Positions 8,924 to 17,665 of a stretch of 64,000 nt of DNA are shown piece by piece (within the stretch, counting starts at the first letter, position 1; every line of letters starts with the position of its first letter). The DNA is from a bacterium (GTDB lineage: Bacteria > Bacteroidota > Bacteroidia > Flavobacteriales > Schleiferiaceae), in the NCBI GenBank assembly GCA_016125155.1, contig WGMI01000012.1, positions 124,001-188,000 of the forward strand, read 5' to 3'. Both the position numbers and the translations under genes were made by a program. The notes under the pieces were generated by a model. That model did no database searches. It saw nothing but the letters and a program-made list of their open reading frames with translations, and was not told where the DNA came from.

Positions 8924-9881
8924 TTCTTCTGCTTTCAGCGAGTTCGATCTCCGCTTCGAAGGGCAAACCGGGCACTATCGCGGAAAAGTCCGAGACGTCT
9001 ACCGTCTCGAAAATGGACTGATTGTGATGGTGGCCAGCGACCGCATTTCTGCCTTTGACGTGGTTTTGCCCAAGGGCATTCCACACAAGGGGCAGGTTCT
9101 GAATCAAACGGCGGCCTATTTTCTCGAGCAAACCGCACCCATTGTGCCCAATTGGTATCTGGCTTCGCCCCATCCTGTGGTGAGCATAGGCTATGCGGCC
9201 GAGGCCTTCAAAGTCGAGATGGTGGTTCGCGGACACCTGAGCGGACATGCGTGGAGAACGTACGCGGCGGGTGGGCGCACCTTGTGTGGGGTGGAATTGC
9301 CCGAGGGAATGCGCAAAAACGAGGCTTTTCCTCGGCCCATCATCACCCCGACCACCAAGGCAGATCAGGGGATGCACGACGAAGACATTTCCAAGGCCGA
9401 TGTGCTGGGCAGGGGAATCGTAGAACCAGAAGATTACGCCTTGCTCGAAGACTACAGCTTGCGCTTGTTTGCCCGGGGTCAGGCCATGGCGGAGGCGCGC
9501 GGACTCATTTTGGTCGACACCAAATACGAGTTTGGACGACTTCCCGGCGGACGCATCGTCTTAATCGATGAGGTACACACCCCAGATTCGTCCCGGTACT
9601 TCGAGCGTTCCACTTTTGCGGAATCCTTGGAACGCGGGGAAGATCCTGAACAATTGAGCAAAGAGTTTGTCCGCGAATGGCTCATGGAGCACGGATTTCA
9701 GGGAAAACCAGGTCAAGCAGTGCCGGCCATGGAATCGGAATGGGTAGAAACCATTTCAAGGCGATATCGATCGCTCTATGAGCGTATTACTGATTTACCG
9801 TTCCAGCCGGCGGCCGAACTCGATCGGGCTGCGGAGATACAGGCGCGGGTCAACGAGTTTGTGCGTCTTCGGGGCATATAA
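8916..9881 (+). CDS. purC: phosphoribosylaminoimidazole-succinocarboxamide synthase
   Basis: 321 aa from a GTG at 8916, which sits in the last codons of phoH. SAICAR synthase joins aspartate to CAIR with ATP in de novo purine synthesis. Family motifs include GKVRDVYRL, VASDRISAFDVVLPKGIP, the ITPTTKAD segment, VDTKYEFG and IDEVHTPDSSRY, all in the expected order. The protein is the longer form usual in Bacteroidota. The start is chosen because it allows a short overlap with phoH and gives a normal N-terminus before the EFDLRFEGQTGHYRGK region. Confidence 0.97.
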   Translation: MANSSAFSEFDLRFEGQTGHYRGKVRDVYRLENGLIVMVASDRISAFDVVLPKGIPHKGQVLNQTAAYFLEQTAPIVPNWYLASPHPVVSIGYAAEAFKVEMVVRGHLSGHAWRTYAAGGRTLCGVELPEGMRKNEAFPRPIITPTTKADQGMHDEDISKADVLGRGIVEPEDYALLEDYSLRLFARGQAMAEARGLILVDTKYEFGRLPGGRIVLIDEVHTPDSSRYFERSTFAESLERGEDPEQLSKEFVREWLMEHGFQGKPGQAVPAMESEWVETISRRYRSLYERITDLPFQPAAELDRAAEIQARVNEFVRLRGI

Positions 9882-9958
9882 AGGTCTCGGTCTTTTTGTA
9901 GCTTTCCGACCTCCTTAGCATTGAAATCCACGCTAACCCCTTAAAGAAAGACTGCAAT

Positions 9959-10564
9959 ATGAAACGCAGATTGTTCGCCCTTACTTTGGTTTTGATGGCT
10001 TCGGCGGCCAACGCCCAACTCGATTTTGGCCTCAGGGCAGGATTGAACTTGACGGATCTCAATTTTAAAGAGTTTGGCGATTCTCAAACCTGGGAAGACA
10101 TTGCGAATGGAGATCGGGCCGTGGGGTATCACTTCGGGGTGTATGCCGACATCAATTTGGTGTTTCTCGAATTGCAACCCGAATTGCTCTACACGCGGTT
10201 GAACGGTTCTGTAGAAGCCACGGACGCCAATACGGGTCAGAAAACGACCGAAGACATTGGGATCAACCGAATCGATATTCCGCTTTTGGTGTTGCTCAAG
10301 CCCGGACCGATTCGGTTGGGAGGGGGACCCGTGTATTCTGTGCTGATGGGTTCGACTTCCGATTTGCTCGAAAATGGCTTGGCCAACGGAACTTGGGCGG
10401 GACAGCTCGTAGCCGGGGTCGAATTTTGGAAAATATCGGCCGACCTGCGCTACGAATTTTCCTGGTCGGATGCCGCGGATTATTTCGAGGTTTCGGGCGA
10501 AACCATCAGTGTCAATTCACGACCCGATGCCTGGGTGCTGGCCCTGGGTTTTGAGCTTTTCTGA
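9959..10564 (+). CDS. outer-membrane beta-barrel protein (PorT-like)
   Basis: A 201-aa protein with a signal peptide (MKRRLFALTLVLMASAANAQ). The mature part opens LDFGLRAGLNLTDLNF, the GLKAGLN-like start shared by the PorT/outer_membrane_beta-barrel family. Later strands (LELQPELLYTRL, IDIPLLVLLKPGPIRLGGGPVYSVL, ADLRYEFSW) and the C-terminal WVLALGFELF fit an eight-strand barrel. It is not an obvious PorT orthologue of the T9SS, so no role is assigned. It stands between purC and a lipoprotein gene, each with its own spacer. Confidence 0.72.
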   Translation: MKRRLFALTLVLMASAANAQLDFGLRAGLNLTDLNFKEFGDSQTWEDIANGDRAVGYHFGVYADINLVFLELQPELLYTRLNGSVEATDANTGQKTTEDIGINRIDIPLLVLLKPGPIRLGGGPVYSVLMGSTSDLLENGLANGTWAGQLVAGVEFWKISADLRYEFSWSDAADYFEVSGETISVNSRPDAWVLALGFELF

Positions 10565-10658
10565 ATGATAATCAGTCGTTTATAGCCCGACCATCCAGCG
10601 GGCGTTAAACCATGGGAAAGGGGTTTCGTCTTTGGGGAGTAATCTTTAAAGCTAAATC

Positions 10659-11462
10659 ATGAAACCCTACCTTTTGTTGAGTGCTCTTGCGATCTCCCTC
10701 TTTGTGGGGTCTTGTTCCAAGGAAGACGATTCCTTGCCCGTCGATACCGACGCTCAAGAAGCCCGGGATTTTGCTTTGGCCGATGCCTATGCCGAAGAAG
10801 CCGAACAACTGATTAGCGATGCCCTTGAAACAGGGTCATTGGGCAAGCAAACGGGCGTTTTAGCCTGTGCCACCGTCACAGTAGATACCACCGTCAATCC
10901 GCGCACGGTGGTCATTGATTTTGGACCAGTCAACTGTTTGGGCAACGATGGTCGCTACCGCCGGGGCCGCATTTTGGGCAGTTTTGATTTTCCCCGCTGG
11001 CAAGTGAATGCCCAGGTACAGTCCACCTACGACGATTACTTTGTCAACAACCGCGAACTCTTTGGTCAGCGGACCAGCGTACTGACATCTCTGGCGAACA
11101 ACCAACCCACGCATACCCTGACTGCCCAGGGGGGGCTTGTTGGTTTGTCGGGGGATACGGCCCTGTATTCGACCAATCGGGTCCGGGTGTGGACCCAGGG
11201 CTATGGCACTCCAGGTACGGCCGACGACGTGCGCGAAATCAGTGGCACCTCAAGCGCTCAGCGGCCCAATGGTACGGTATGGGCCATGGCCACCCAGTCT
11301 CCCTTGGTGCACGAATGGGGATGTCCCCACTTTAGCGAGGGCGTTGTGCTGATGACCGCGACCAACCGTCCCAATCGATTGCTCGACTACGGCAATACGG
11401 GCTGCGACAACCAAGCCACTGTAACCGTCAATGGCTATACCTGGGCGGTAACCCTGCCTTGA
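10659..11462 (+). CDS. secreted lipoprotein of unknown function
   Basis: A 267-aa protein with a lipoprotein signal: MKPYLLLSALAISLFVGSC, cut before the lipid-modified Cys19, followed by SKEDDSLPVD. The mature protein has four further cysteines (LACATV, VNCLGNDG, EWGCPHF, NTGCDNQ), suggesting two disulfides, and is rich in beta strands. Short phrases such as VVIDFGPVNCLGNDGRYRRG and ATVTVNGYTWAV suggest a repetitive beta-sandwich surface protein. I do not recognise a characterised family. A very strong terminator follows it. Confidence 0.65.
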   Translation: MKPYLLLSALAISLFVGSCSKEDDSLPVDTDAQEARDFALADAYAEEAEQLISDALETGSLGKQTGVLACATVTVDTTVNPRTVVIDFGPVNCLGNDGRYRRGRILGSFDFPRWQVNAQVQSTYDDYFVNNRELFGQRTSVLTSLANNQPTHTLTAQGGLVGLSGDTALYSTNRVRVWTQGYGTPGTADDVREISGTSSAQRPNGTVWAMATQSPLVHEWGCPHFSEGVVLMTATNRPNRLLDYGNTGCDNQATVTVNGYTWAVTLP

Positions 11463-11509
11463 GTCCCGACCTGCGCTAGATCCTCTTTCTCTGACCGGGC
11501 ACCTTCACT

Positions 11510-11543
11510 GCGGGCCGGGGCAAAGCCCCGGCCCGCCTTTTTT
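11510..11543 (+). terminator. strong Rho-independent terminator
   Basis: A perfect 12-bp GC stem (GCGGGCCGGGGC and its complement) with an AAA loop is followed by CTTTTTT. It ends transcription of the lipoprotein gene and separates it from the convergent rarA. Confidence 0.92.
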
Positions 11544-11553
11544 GCCCCCCAAA

Positions 11554-12840
11554 CTACTCCTGCGCTCCCCACCACTGCCGCAACCGCTCGGCCATGCGCT
11601 GTTCGCGCTCGTTCTGTGCAGGGGTATAAAAGTGAAGACCGGATAGCGCTTCGGGCAAATAGCGCTCGCGCACAAAATGCCCGGGGGCATCGTGCGGATA
11701 CCGATACGCCCTGCCATGTCCCAAATCGCGCAAAACCCGGTTGGCTGGATTGCGCAGCGAGAGCGGAACTTCCAATCGACCGCTGCGCTCTACTTCCTCC
11801 AAAGCCGCATTGATGGCTGTGTAGGCACTGTTGCTCTTGGGGGCCGATGCCAAGTATATGCAGCATTCGGCCATCGGAATGCGGGCTTCGGGCAGTCCGA
11901 TGCGCTCCACGGCTTCAAAACAAGCGGTGGCCAACATCAGGGCATTCGGATCGGCCAAACCAATGTCTTCGGCGCTCAAAATCAACAAGCGACGCGCAAT
12001 GAACAAAGGGTCTTCGCCTCCGTGGATCAAGCGCGCCAGATAATACAAGGCCGCCTGAGGGTCGCTCCCCCGAACCGATTTGATCAAGGCCGAGGCCAGG
12101 TCGTAGTGTTGATCGCCTCCGCGTTCGAACAACATCGGATTGGCCTTGCGCAGTTGTTCCAGGCGTTCTTCGCCCAAGTCGAGGGGGGTGCCTTCTGGCG
12201 TCTGAGCTGCCAGCACTTCGATGAGGTTGAGGAGTCGGCGGGCATCTCCGTCGGCCAGCCGCGCCAAAATCGGCCAGTGCTCCTCGGTTACCTGTAGGGT
12301 GGCTACCCAAGGATCGGTTTCGAGTGCCTTGAGACCGATGCTGCGGAGTTCTTCGAGGGTATGGGGTTTGAGCACCAAGACTTGGCAACGCGACAGCAAA
12401 GCCGGAATGACCTCATACCCGGGATTTTCTGTGGTGGCTCCTACCAGCCGTACGGTTCCGGCTTCCACCCCGCCGAGCAAAGCATCTTGCTGCGATTTGC
12501 TAAAGCGATGAATTTCATCGATAAACAAGAGCGGAACCCCTTCTCGAAACAAATCCGAGCGCTGCGCCTGAGCGAGCGTTTCCCGCAGTTCTTTGACCCC
12601 CGAATGTACCGCGGACAAGGTGTACATCTTTCTTCCAAGCGCACTGGCCAACAACTGGGCCAAGGTGGTTTTTCCGACCCCGGGCGGCCCCCACAGAATC
12701 AGACTGGGAAGGTGTCCGGATTCAATCCACTGGCTCAACACCCCATTGGGACCAATCAAATGGCTTTGACCAATGTAATCTGCCAAATGCACAGGGCGCA
12801 TGCGCTCAGACAAAGGGGCTGCAGGGGCAGAGGGCTTCAT
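11554..12840 (-). CDS. rarA: replication-associated recombination protein RarA (MgsA), AAA+ ATPase
   Basis: A 428-aa clamp-loader-like AAA+ protein. Visible features are RPVHLADYIGQSHL at the N-terminus, Walker A GPPGVGKTT near residue 51, Walker B LLFIDEIHRF, sensor I GATTENP, and the C-terminal MgsA tetramerisation region containing GGEDPLFIARRLLILSAEDIGLADP and the SAPKSNSAY segment. RarA acts at stalled replication forks. It is divergent from the rhomboid gene, with only about 17 bp between the two start codons, so each promoter must overlap the other gene or its start. Confidence 0.95.
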   Translation of the reverse strand: MKPSAPAAPLSERMRPVHLADYIGQSHLIGPNGVLSQWIESGHLPSLILWGPPGVGKTTLAQLLASALGRKMYTLSAVHSGVKELRETLAQAQRSDLFREGVPLLFIDEIHRFSKSQQDALLGGVEAGTVRLVGATTENPGYEVIPALLSRCQVLVLKPHTLEELRSIGLKALETDPWVATLQVTEEHWPILARLADGDARRLLNLIEVLAAQTPEGTPLDLGEERLEQLRKANPMLFERGGDQHYDLASALIKSVRGSDPQAALYYLARLIHGGEDPLFIARRLLILSAEDIGLADPNALMLATACFEAVERIGLPEARIPMAECCIYLASAPKSNSAYTAINAALEEVERSGRLEVPLSLRNPANRVLRDLGHGRAYRYPHDAPGHFVRERYLPEALSGLHFYTPAQNEREQRMAERLRQWWGAQE

Positions 12841-12857
12841 GACTTATCTTGGCAGGT

Positions 12858-13664
12858 ATGGGGGAGGGGAAAGAACCGGACACAACGGGATCGTCTTTGG
12901 GAGAATGGCCACGGCGCGGGGCGCAAGTTAATTATCGCACAGCCGCAGGCGGAGAACAAGAGGTTGGAGGGCGCTCGATTTGGCGTTTGATCGCGGGTCC
13001 CCTTGGGGTCGTTGTCCTGTTGTGGGGGGTCTTTTGGTTCGATCTGCGACTCGGTCTCGAGTTGTACCAGTGGGGCCTGTTTCCGGGAACGCTACCCGGT
13101 TTGTTGGGATCGTTTTCGGCTTGGGCCATTCACGGAAGTTTTGTACACCTGGTTCACAACAGTCTGCCCGTGGCCGTCTTGACGATGGGATTGGCCTATT
13201 TCTATCCGAAGTCGGGATGGGTGGTGTTTGGGGCTTCGGCCCTGTTTCCCTTTGTTTTGGCTTGGTTTTTTGCCCGTCCTTCTTACCACATCGGCGCCAG
13301 TGGTCTGGTGTACGCGCTCAGCGCCTTCTTCTTCGTATCGGGTTTGCTCAAAGGGAACCGCTACTTGCTCGCTTTCGCCTTGCTGGTGGTGTTTTTATAC
13401 GGGGGGCTGTTTTGGGGATTGTTTCCCATCGAGGAGGCCATTTCCTGGGAGGTCCATTTGAGCGGTGGCATTGTGGGCGGGGTCCTGGGCGTCCTGTTTC
13501 GAAAGAGCGGCCCCCAAAAAACCGTCTATCCGTGGCCTGAAGACGACGTGAACCGCGCCTACGAGCCGGGACAAGAATGGATGGAATGGGAAGTGATTGA
13601 TTTGTACGAGTATGGAGACTCGGGAATTGAAAGACCATCGCCGGGTGATGATGAGGCCCCTTAA
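12858..13664 (+). CDS. rhomboid-family intramembrane serine protease
   Basis: 268 aa from the ATG at 12858 (a TTG at 12849 is also in frame). About six hydrophobic helices follow a polar N-terminus of about 45 residues. The catalytic dyad is visible: GASG with Ser148, and His200 in EVHLSGG two helices later. The HGSFVHLVHNSLP segment supplies the conserved His/Asn oxyanion motif. Rhomboids cut membrane proteins within or near their transmembrane helices. The polar acidic C-terminal tail (VYPWPEDDVNRAYEPGQEW) is also seen in other Bacteroidota rhomboids. Substrate unknown. Confidence 0.88.
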   Translation: MGEGKEPDTTGSSLGEWPRRGAQVNYRTAAGGEQEVGGRSIWRLIAGPLGVVVLLWGVFWFDLRLGLELYQWGLFPGTLPGLLGSFSAWAIHGSFVHLVHNSLPVAVLTMGLAYFYPKSGWVVFGASALFPFVLAWFFARPSYHIGASGLVYALSAFFFVSGLLKGNRYLLAFALLVVFLYGGLFWGLFPIEEAISWEVHLSGGIVGGVLGVLFRKSGPQKTVYPWPEDDVNRAYEPGQEWMEWEVIDLYEYGDSGIERPSPGDDEAP

Positions 13665-13699
13665 CCCAACCAGAGTCAATCTTGTCTTTTGGCGAGAAA

Positions 13700-14314
13700 C
13701 TACGGCTGAGTGAAGATCTTAAGCACTTCTGCCGGCAGGCTTTTCAGCATGTAATCCCGCGTCTCTTCTCGGTTTTCAACAAACGTCCATCGACCCGTGG
13801 AATCGGCAAATCCCCACAAAGTATTCTCTGTTTGGGCGACAAATTCGTGCCGCTTTTCCGAATACCGCACCCGATCGGCCCCGTAGCTGGATTCAAGGAC
13901 CTGTTGATAAAAGGCACGGGTTTCTTCAAGGGGTTGGGTGTGGCCTTCTGGCGGCAGCAATTCGATTTGGATGCGGAGTTTGAATGCAACTTGCACATAC
14001 AAACGATCTCCTTGTACCAGAGGACCTTTGGCCGAGATCAACCGGGGATCAACCAAGGTTACACGGGTCTCGGGGTCGGAATAGGGAAGGTCCAACCAAG
14101 CGCGCATTGCTTCACGCCCCACAGCTTCCACCAGACCCGGCTCGCTTTGGGCAATGACTTCTGTATGGTTTTTGTCGGCCAGCGCCTGCATATAACGAAG
14201 CGCGGGTTTTTTCCAATCGGTTTGCCCCTCCAATCCTCCGGAAATGAACAGGAAAAGTGCCGCGCCCATCGCCCATCCCCCTGTTTTCATTCGCTTGATT
14301 TTCCCTTGTTGCAT
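13700..14314 (-). CDS. secreted protein of unknown function
   Basis: A 204-aa protein from the ATG at 14314; an internal ATG at 14290 would give a tidier signal peptide (MKTGGWAMGAALFLFISGG, cut near EGQ). The mature part is charged, with the cystatin/NTF2-like look of a small helix plus sheet (ALRYMQALADKNHTEVIAQSEPGLVEAVGREAMRAWL, then FVAQTENTLWGFADSTGRWTF). No known motif is evident. The phrase WGFADSTGRWTFVE resembles DUF-type periplasmic proteins that follow growth of a lipid or nucleotide ligand, but this is weak. It is convergent with the rhomboid gene. Confidence 0.6.
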   Translation of the reverse strand: MQQGKIKRMKTGGWAMGAALFLFISGGLEGQTDWKKPALRYMQALADKNHTEVIAQSEPGLVEAVGREAMRAWLDLPYSDPETRVTLVDPRLISAKGPLVQGDRLYVQVAFKLRIQIELLPPEGHTQPLEETRAFYQQVLESSYGADRVRYSEKRHEFVAQTENTLWGFADSTGRWTFVENREETRDYMLKSLPAEVLKIFTQP

Positions 14315-14342
14315 GTCCGAAAATTAATGCTGAGGTCAGGGT

Positions 14343-14373
14343 TTTGAATGTCCCCCAGTTGTTCTTAACTTTT
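14343..14373 (+). promoter_or_regulatory. putative Bacteroidota-type promoter of the esterase gene
   Basis: TTTG at 14343-14346 is followed after exactly 19 nt by TAACTTTT at 14366-14373, close to the TTTG-N19-TAnnTTTG consensus. It lies 32 nt upstream of the ATG of the gene at 14406. Confidence 0.5.
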
Positions 14374-14405
14374 GCGTAACTTTCAAACCTATTTAAACAC
14401 TCCGC

Positions 14406-16022
14406 ATGAAGCGAACCTTTACCCTATTGTCAGCACTTGCGCTGGCAGCCTTTTCGAGAATGCCCGAAGCTGAGGCCCAGACGCGCTATCTCGACGAAGT
14501 CTTTACCGACGCGGAAATTACCGTGGTTCCCGATCAGGTCTATGGCATTAATTTCTTCGCCTATGCCCCCGGCAGCATCGGAGGCCCCCAGTTGCTTCCG
14601 CTGTACATGGATGTATACATGCCCAATCCAGCGGTCGATACTTCGAGCAGCCGGCCTGTAGTCATCTATTTACACACGGGCAGCTTTTTGCCCAAAGGGT
14701 TGGCGTCGCCTATGGGCGAGCGCACCGACAGCGCGGCTGTAGAAGTGTGCAAGCGCTTTGCTCGGATGGGGTATGTCGCCATTTCAGCCACCTACCGCGT
14801 GGGTTGGTTGGCCAACTCGACCAACCTCGACCTTCGCCGTGGAACCAATTTGCTCGCGGTCTACAACGCCGTTCAAGACGTAAAGGCCTGCGTGCGCGCC
14901 AATCGCGGGTTGGCTTTTACAACCAATCCCTTTGAAATCAACCCGGACCACATTGCTCTGATCGGTCAGGGTTCCGGAGGCTACATCACCATGGCCTACG
15001 CTTCACTGAGCATTTTGAGCGAAATCACCGGGCCCTCGAAGTTTCAATATTCGGCCTCGGGCACCGGGATTTTCGGCAATCCTGTCAATGCGGGCGATCC
15101 CTACGTAGACACAGCCATTGTTGGCGATTGGAACGGCTACGGAGGCGAAGTGACCCTGACGGGCAATACTACCCCCCTCGGCTTGCCCGAAATCGATTTG
15201 ACCGCGATCGGCCGCAACTACGTCAACACGCCGGGCATTCCCGACGATGTTTCCCTCTGCCTCAATATGGGGGGCGCTTTGGGCGACAGCGCCTGGTATG
15301 AAGTGGGAGAAACCCCCGTAGTGAGTGTCCACTGCCGCTACGACTTCTTTGCGCCCTACTATCGCGGCATGGTCCAAGTGCCCGTTTCAGGTCAATTTTT
15401 CCCGGTGGTTGAAGTGGCGGGCAGCCACACCATGGTGAAGATGGCCGAGACCAACGGCAACAATGCCTTTTTTGCCAATGCCAATTTCAACGATCCGATT
15501 TCTCAGGTGGCGCGCAACAATCCGTTCAACCTCGGACAATACGGCCAACTGTTGACTTTCAACATTCCCCCAGCCAATCCGGCGCTTCCGTTCCAGGTCA
15601 ATTCGAATCCCTGGGATTGGTGGGATCCGGCCGATCCGCTCAGCGTCAACGAAACCAACCCCAACATCAAGTCTCAGTCGATCACCTACATCGACACGGT
15701 GATGGGTTTTTTCGCACCACGCATTGCATACACCTTTAAGCAAAATGGCCTCAACGTTCCCGGTCTTTCGGTCAACGACCCCGCCAACGACCGGTTGTGG
15801 TCGCTGTATCCGAATCCTGCCCGCACTCATTTTGTATTGAGCACCCCCGGTGCGTTGATCGAACGCGTGGAGATCATGGACCTCGGTGGCAAAATCTTGA
15901 AAGTCCAATCGGGCTCTTCTTCTGAAGTACAGGTTTCGGTTGAAGGACTCAAGCCAGGCATTTACCTCGTGGCGGTTCAAACCAATCAGGGCAAGGGCGT
16001 TCGTCGCCTCTCGGTTCGGTAA
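14406..16022 (+). CDS. secreted alpha/beta-hydrolase (esterase-like) with type IX secretion C-terminal domain
   Basis: A 538-aa protein with a signal peptide (MKRTFTLLSALALAAFSRMPEAEAQ). The hydrolase domain shows YMDVYMPNP, VVIYLHTGSFLPKG at the oxyanion region, an ATYRVGW segment, and a nucleophile elbow IGQGSGGY with Ser190. Gln stands two residues before Ser, where carboxylesterases normally have Gly (GxSxG). The C-terminus is a type A T9SS sorting domain: LYPNPARTHFVL, then LKPGIYLVAV and RRLSVR. The protein is therefore probably exported across the outer membrane and attached to the surface or released. Substrate is unknown. Confidence 0.85.
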   Translation: MKRTFTLLSALALAAFSRMPEAEAQTRYLDEVFTDAEITVVPDQVYGINFFAYAPGSIGGPQLLPLYMDVYMPNPAVDTSSSRPVVIYLHTGSFLPKGLASPMGERTDSAAVEVCKRFARMGYVAISATYRVGWLANSTNLDLRRGTNLLAVYNAVQDVKACVRANRGLAFTTNPFEINPDHIALIGQGSGGYITMAYASLSILSEITGPSKFQYSASGTGIFGNPVNAGDPYVDTAIVGDWNGYGGEVTLTGNTTPLGLPEIDLTAIGRNYVNTPGIPDDVSLCLNMGGALGDSAWYEVGETPVVSVHCRYDFFAPYYRGMVQVPVSGQFFPVVEVAGSHTMVKMAETNGNNAFFANANFNDPISQVARNNPFNLGQYGQLLTFNIPPANPALPFQVNSNPWDWWDPADPLSVNETNPNIKSQSITYIDTVMGFFAPRIAYTFKQNGLNVPGLSVNDPANDRLWSLYPNPARTHFVLSTPGALIERVEIMDLGGKILKVQSGSSSEVQVSVEGLKPGIYLVAVQTNQGKGVRRLSVR

Positions 16023-16042
16023 TTTTAGGTCTTTGTCTCCAG

Positions 16043-16076
16043 AGCCCCGGAACCTCGGTTTTCGGGGCTTTTTTTT
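16043..16076 (+). terminator. Rho-independent terminator of the esterase gene
   Basis: AGCCCCGGAA pairs with TTTTCGGGGCT around a small loop (one G-T pair), followed by a run of eight T. It starts 20 nt after the stop codon. Confidence 0.88.
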
Positions 16077-16102
16077 GCGTTGCCCCGCTCTACTTTCGCC
16101 TC

Positions 16103-16951
16103 ATGATATTGTGGAACGGAAACTGGGTCGATTCTGACCGGGCTCTTTTCGGGGTGGGCAACCGCGGTTTTCGCTATGGAGATGCGGTGTTCGAGACGCT
16201 TAGATGCGAAGCGGGCCGCGTTATGTGGTTGGAAGAGCACTATTTCCGGCTCATGGCGGGGATGAGGGTATTCCGAATGGAGATCCCCGATCACTTTACC
16301 CCAGAATGGATGGGCGAACAGATTCGCGCGGTGGTGGATGCCCACCATCGTATGGATATGCCCTGCCGAATTCGCTTTACGGTATACCGCAACGAAGGCG
16401 GGTATTACAGGCCCCATACCTCTTCAGTATCCTGGTTGGTGGAATGCAGCCCGCTCGAGCACTCGGGCTATGCGACGGTGGAGCAGGGACTGCACGTCGA
16501 TCTATACCGCGACCACGCCGTGGTTCCGGGCCTGTTGTCGAATCTCAAGACCGCACAGTCCGCCCTGTACGTTCTGGGGGCAATCTGGGCAGAAGAGAAC
16601 CGACTCGACGATGCGCTGCTGCTGTCGCCTTCCAAGTACCTGGTCGAAGCCACAGCATCGAATATTGTGGTGGTACAGGGGGATCGACTCATTACGCCCC
16701 CATTGTCGAGTGGTTGCACCCAGGGCATTGTCCGAGGTCAGCTGCTCAAAAAGAGCCGCGCTTGGAATCTCAACTTGGTCGAAGCAGAGCTGTCGCCTTT
16801 TGAACTGCTCCGCGCGGACGAGGTTTGGCTCACCAATACCCTCCAGGGCATTCGAGCCGTGGGGCGCTATCGCGATCGGACCTACGCCAGTACACAAGCG
16901 CAGGCCATAGCGGCTCTTCTCGACAATTGGGCCCGTCAAACGGCGGAATAG
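16103..16951 (+). CDS. class IV aminotransferase (PLP-dependent; BCAT / aminodeoxychorismate lyase-like)
   Basis: A 282-aa PLP fold-type IV enzyme. It starts MILWNGNWV, then has GNRGFRYGDAVFETLR, the PLP lysine in LLSNLKTAQSALYVLGA, YLVEATASNIVVV, and the phosphate-binding SGCTQGIVRGQLL and LTNTLQGIRAV. Length and motifs fit either a branched-chain aminotransferase-like protein or 4-amino-4-deoxychorismate lyase (PabC). The substrate cannot be told from sequence alone. A glutamine amidotransferase of the PabA/TrpG type lies 18 kb away and would be a partner if this is PabC, but the two are not linked. Confidence 0.85.
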   Translation: MILWNGNWVDSDRALFGVGNRGFRYGDAVFETLRCEAGRVMWLEEHYFRLMAGMRVFRMEIPDHFTPEWMGEQIRAVVDAHHRMDMPCRIRFTVYRNEGGYYRPHTSSVSWLVECSPLEHSGYATVEQGLHVDLYRDHAVVPGLLSNLKTAQSALYVLGAIWAEENRLDDALLLSPSKYLVEATASNIVVVQGDRLITPPLSSGCTQGIVRGQLLKKSRAWNLNLVEAELSPFELLRADEVWLTNTLQGIRAVGRYRDRTYASTQAQAIAALLDNWARQTAE

Positions 16952-17034
16952 CGCTGAATGTTCTGAAAGCGAAGCACTCTATACCGCAGGGTATGGGTTG
17001 GAGGGGCTCATGCCGTCGATCCCTGTTGGTCGAT

Positions 17035-17625
17035 CTAATTGAGCTCGGGCCGCGCCGCCCGAATCAGTTTGGATTCGCGTTGAAATACCGCTTCTACCGA
17101 CTTTTCCCAAAGCCCATCCACAGCAGCAAAAAGCCATTCGGTTTCCCAGTGTTCAAGGACATACCAATTGCGCTCTAAGCACTCCTGGTGCAATTGTCCC
17201 GGGCTCCAACCAGCATACCCCAGCAGAAAGCGAATGTTCTTTTGGCGATTGCTTTCTTTTTCGTGGAGCTGTTCTATAAAAGTTCGATTGGCGCCCCAGC
17301 TCAGTTGGTTGCTTATGGTCAAACGGGCTTCGAGGGGAGCGACATCTGTGGTTGGTCTACCGCGCACCACGTAAAAGAGCTGCTCGGCATTGACCGGTCC
17401 CCCTTGATACAGCCGCAGCTTCAGGCGCGGAAAATCGGGGAGTACGTCGGAAATCAGGAAATCGGTGGGGCGGTTGACGATAAAGCCTACACTCCCTTCG
17501 GCGTCGTGTTCGCACAACAGCACCACCGAACGCGAAAAATGGGGGTCGATCAAATCCGGGTGGGCGGCGAGTAAGACCCCTTTTCGAAGGGGTTCCCAAT
17601 AAACAGAAGGTGCGGCAGTGGGCAT
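17035..17625 (-). CDS. yqgE: YqgE/AlgH family protein
   Basis: 196 aa from the ATG at 17625; a TTG four codons upstream is less likely. Family signatures are GVLLAAHPDLIDPHFSRSVVLLCEHDAEGSVGFIVNRPT at the N-terminus, LYQGGPVNAEQLFYV in the middle and FLLGYAGWSPGQLHQEC near the C-terminus. The fold and motif spacing are strongly conserved in bacteria, but biochemical function remains undefined, although some homologues were named as transcriptional regulators. It is convergent with the aminotransferase gene and divergent from pdxH. Confidence 0.93.
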   Translation of the reverse strand: MPTAAPSVYWEPLRKGVLLAAHPDLIDPHFSRSVVLLCEHDAEGSVGFIVNRPTDFLISDVLPDFPRLKLRLYQGGPVNAEQLFYVVRGRPTTDVAPLEARLTISNQLSWGANRTFIEQLHEKESNRQKNIRFLLGYAGWSPGQLHQECLERNWYVLEHWETEWLFAAVDGLWEKSVEAVFQRESKLIRAARPELN

Positions 17626-17665
17626 AGCGAGAACCAAGCCTTGATGGGCTTGTTACCTTTGGTGT

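Noticed and set aside
10565-10620. Hairpin GCCCG/CGGGC after the barrel gene as a terminator.
   Set aside because: There is no T-run after it and the stem is short.
16702-16745. Whether the class IV aminotransferase and the distant PabA/TrpG gene form a folate unit.
   Set aside because: They are 18 kb apart and on opposite strands; substrate of either is not fixed by sequence.
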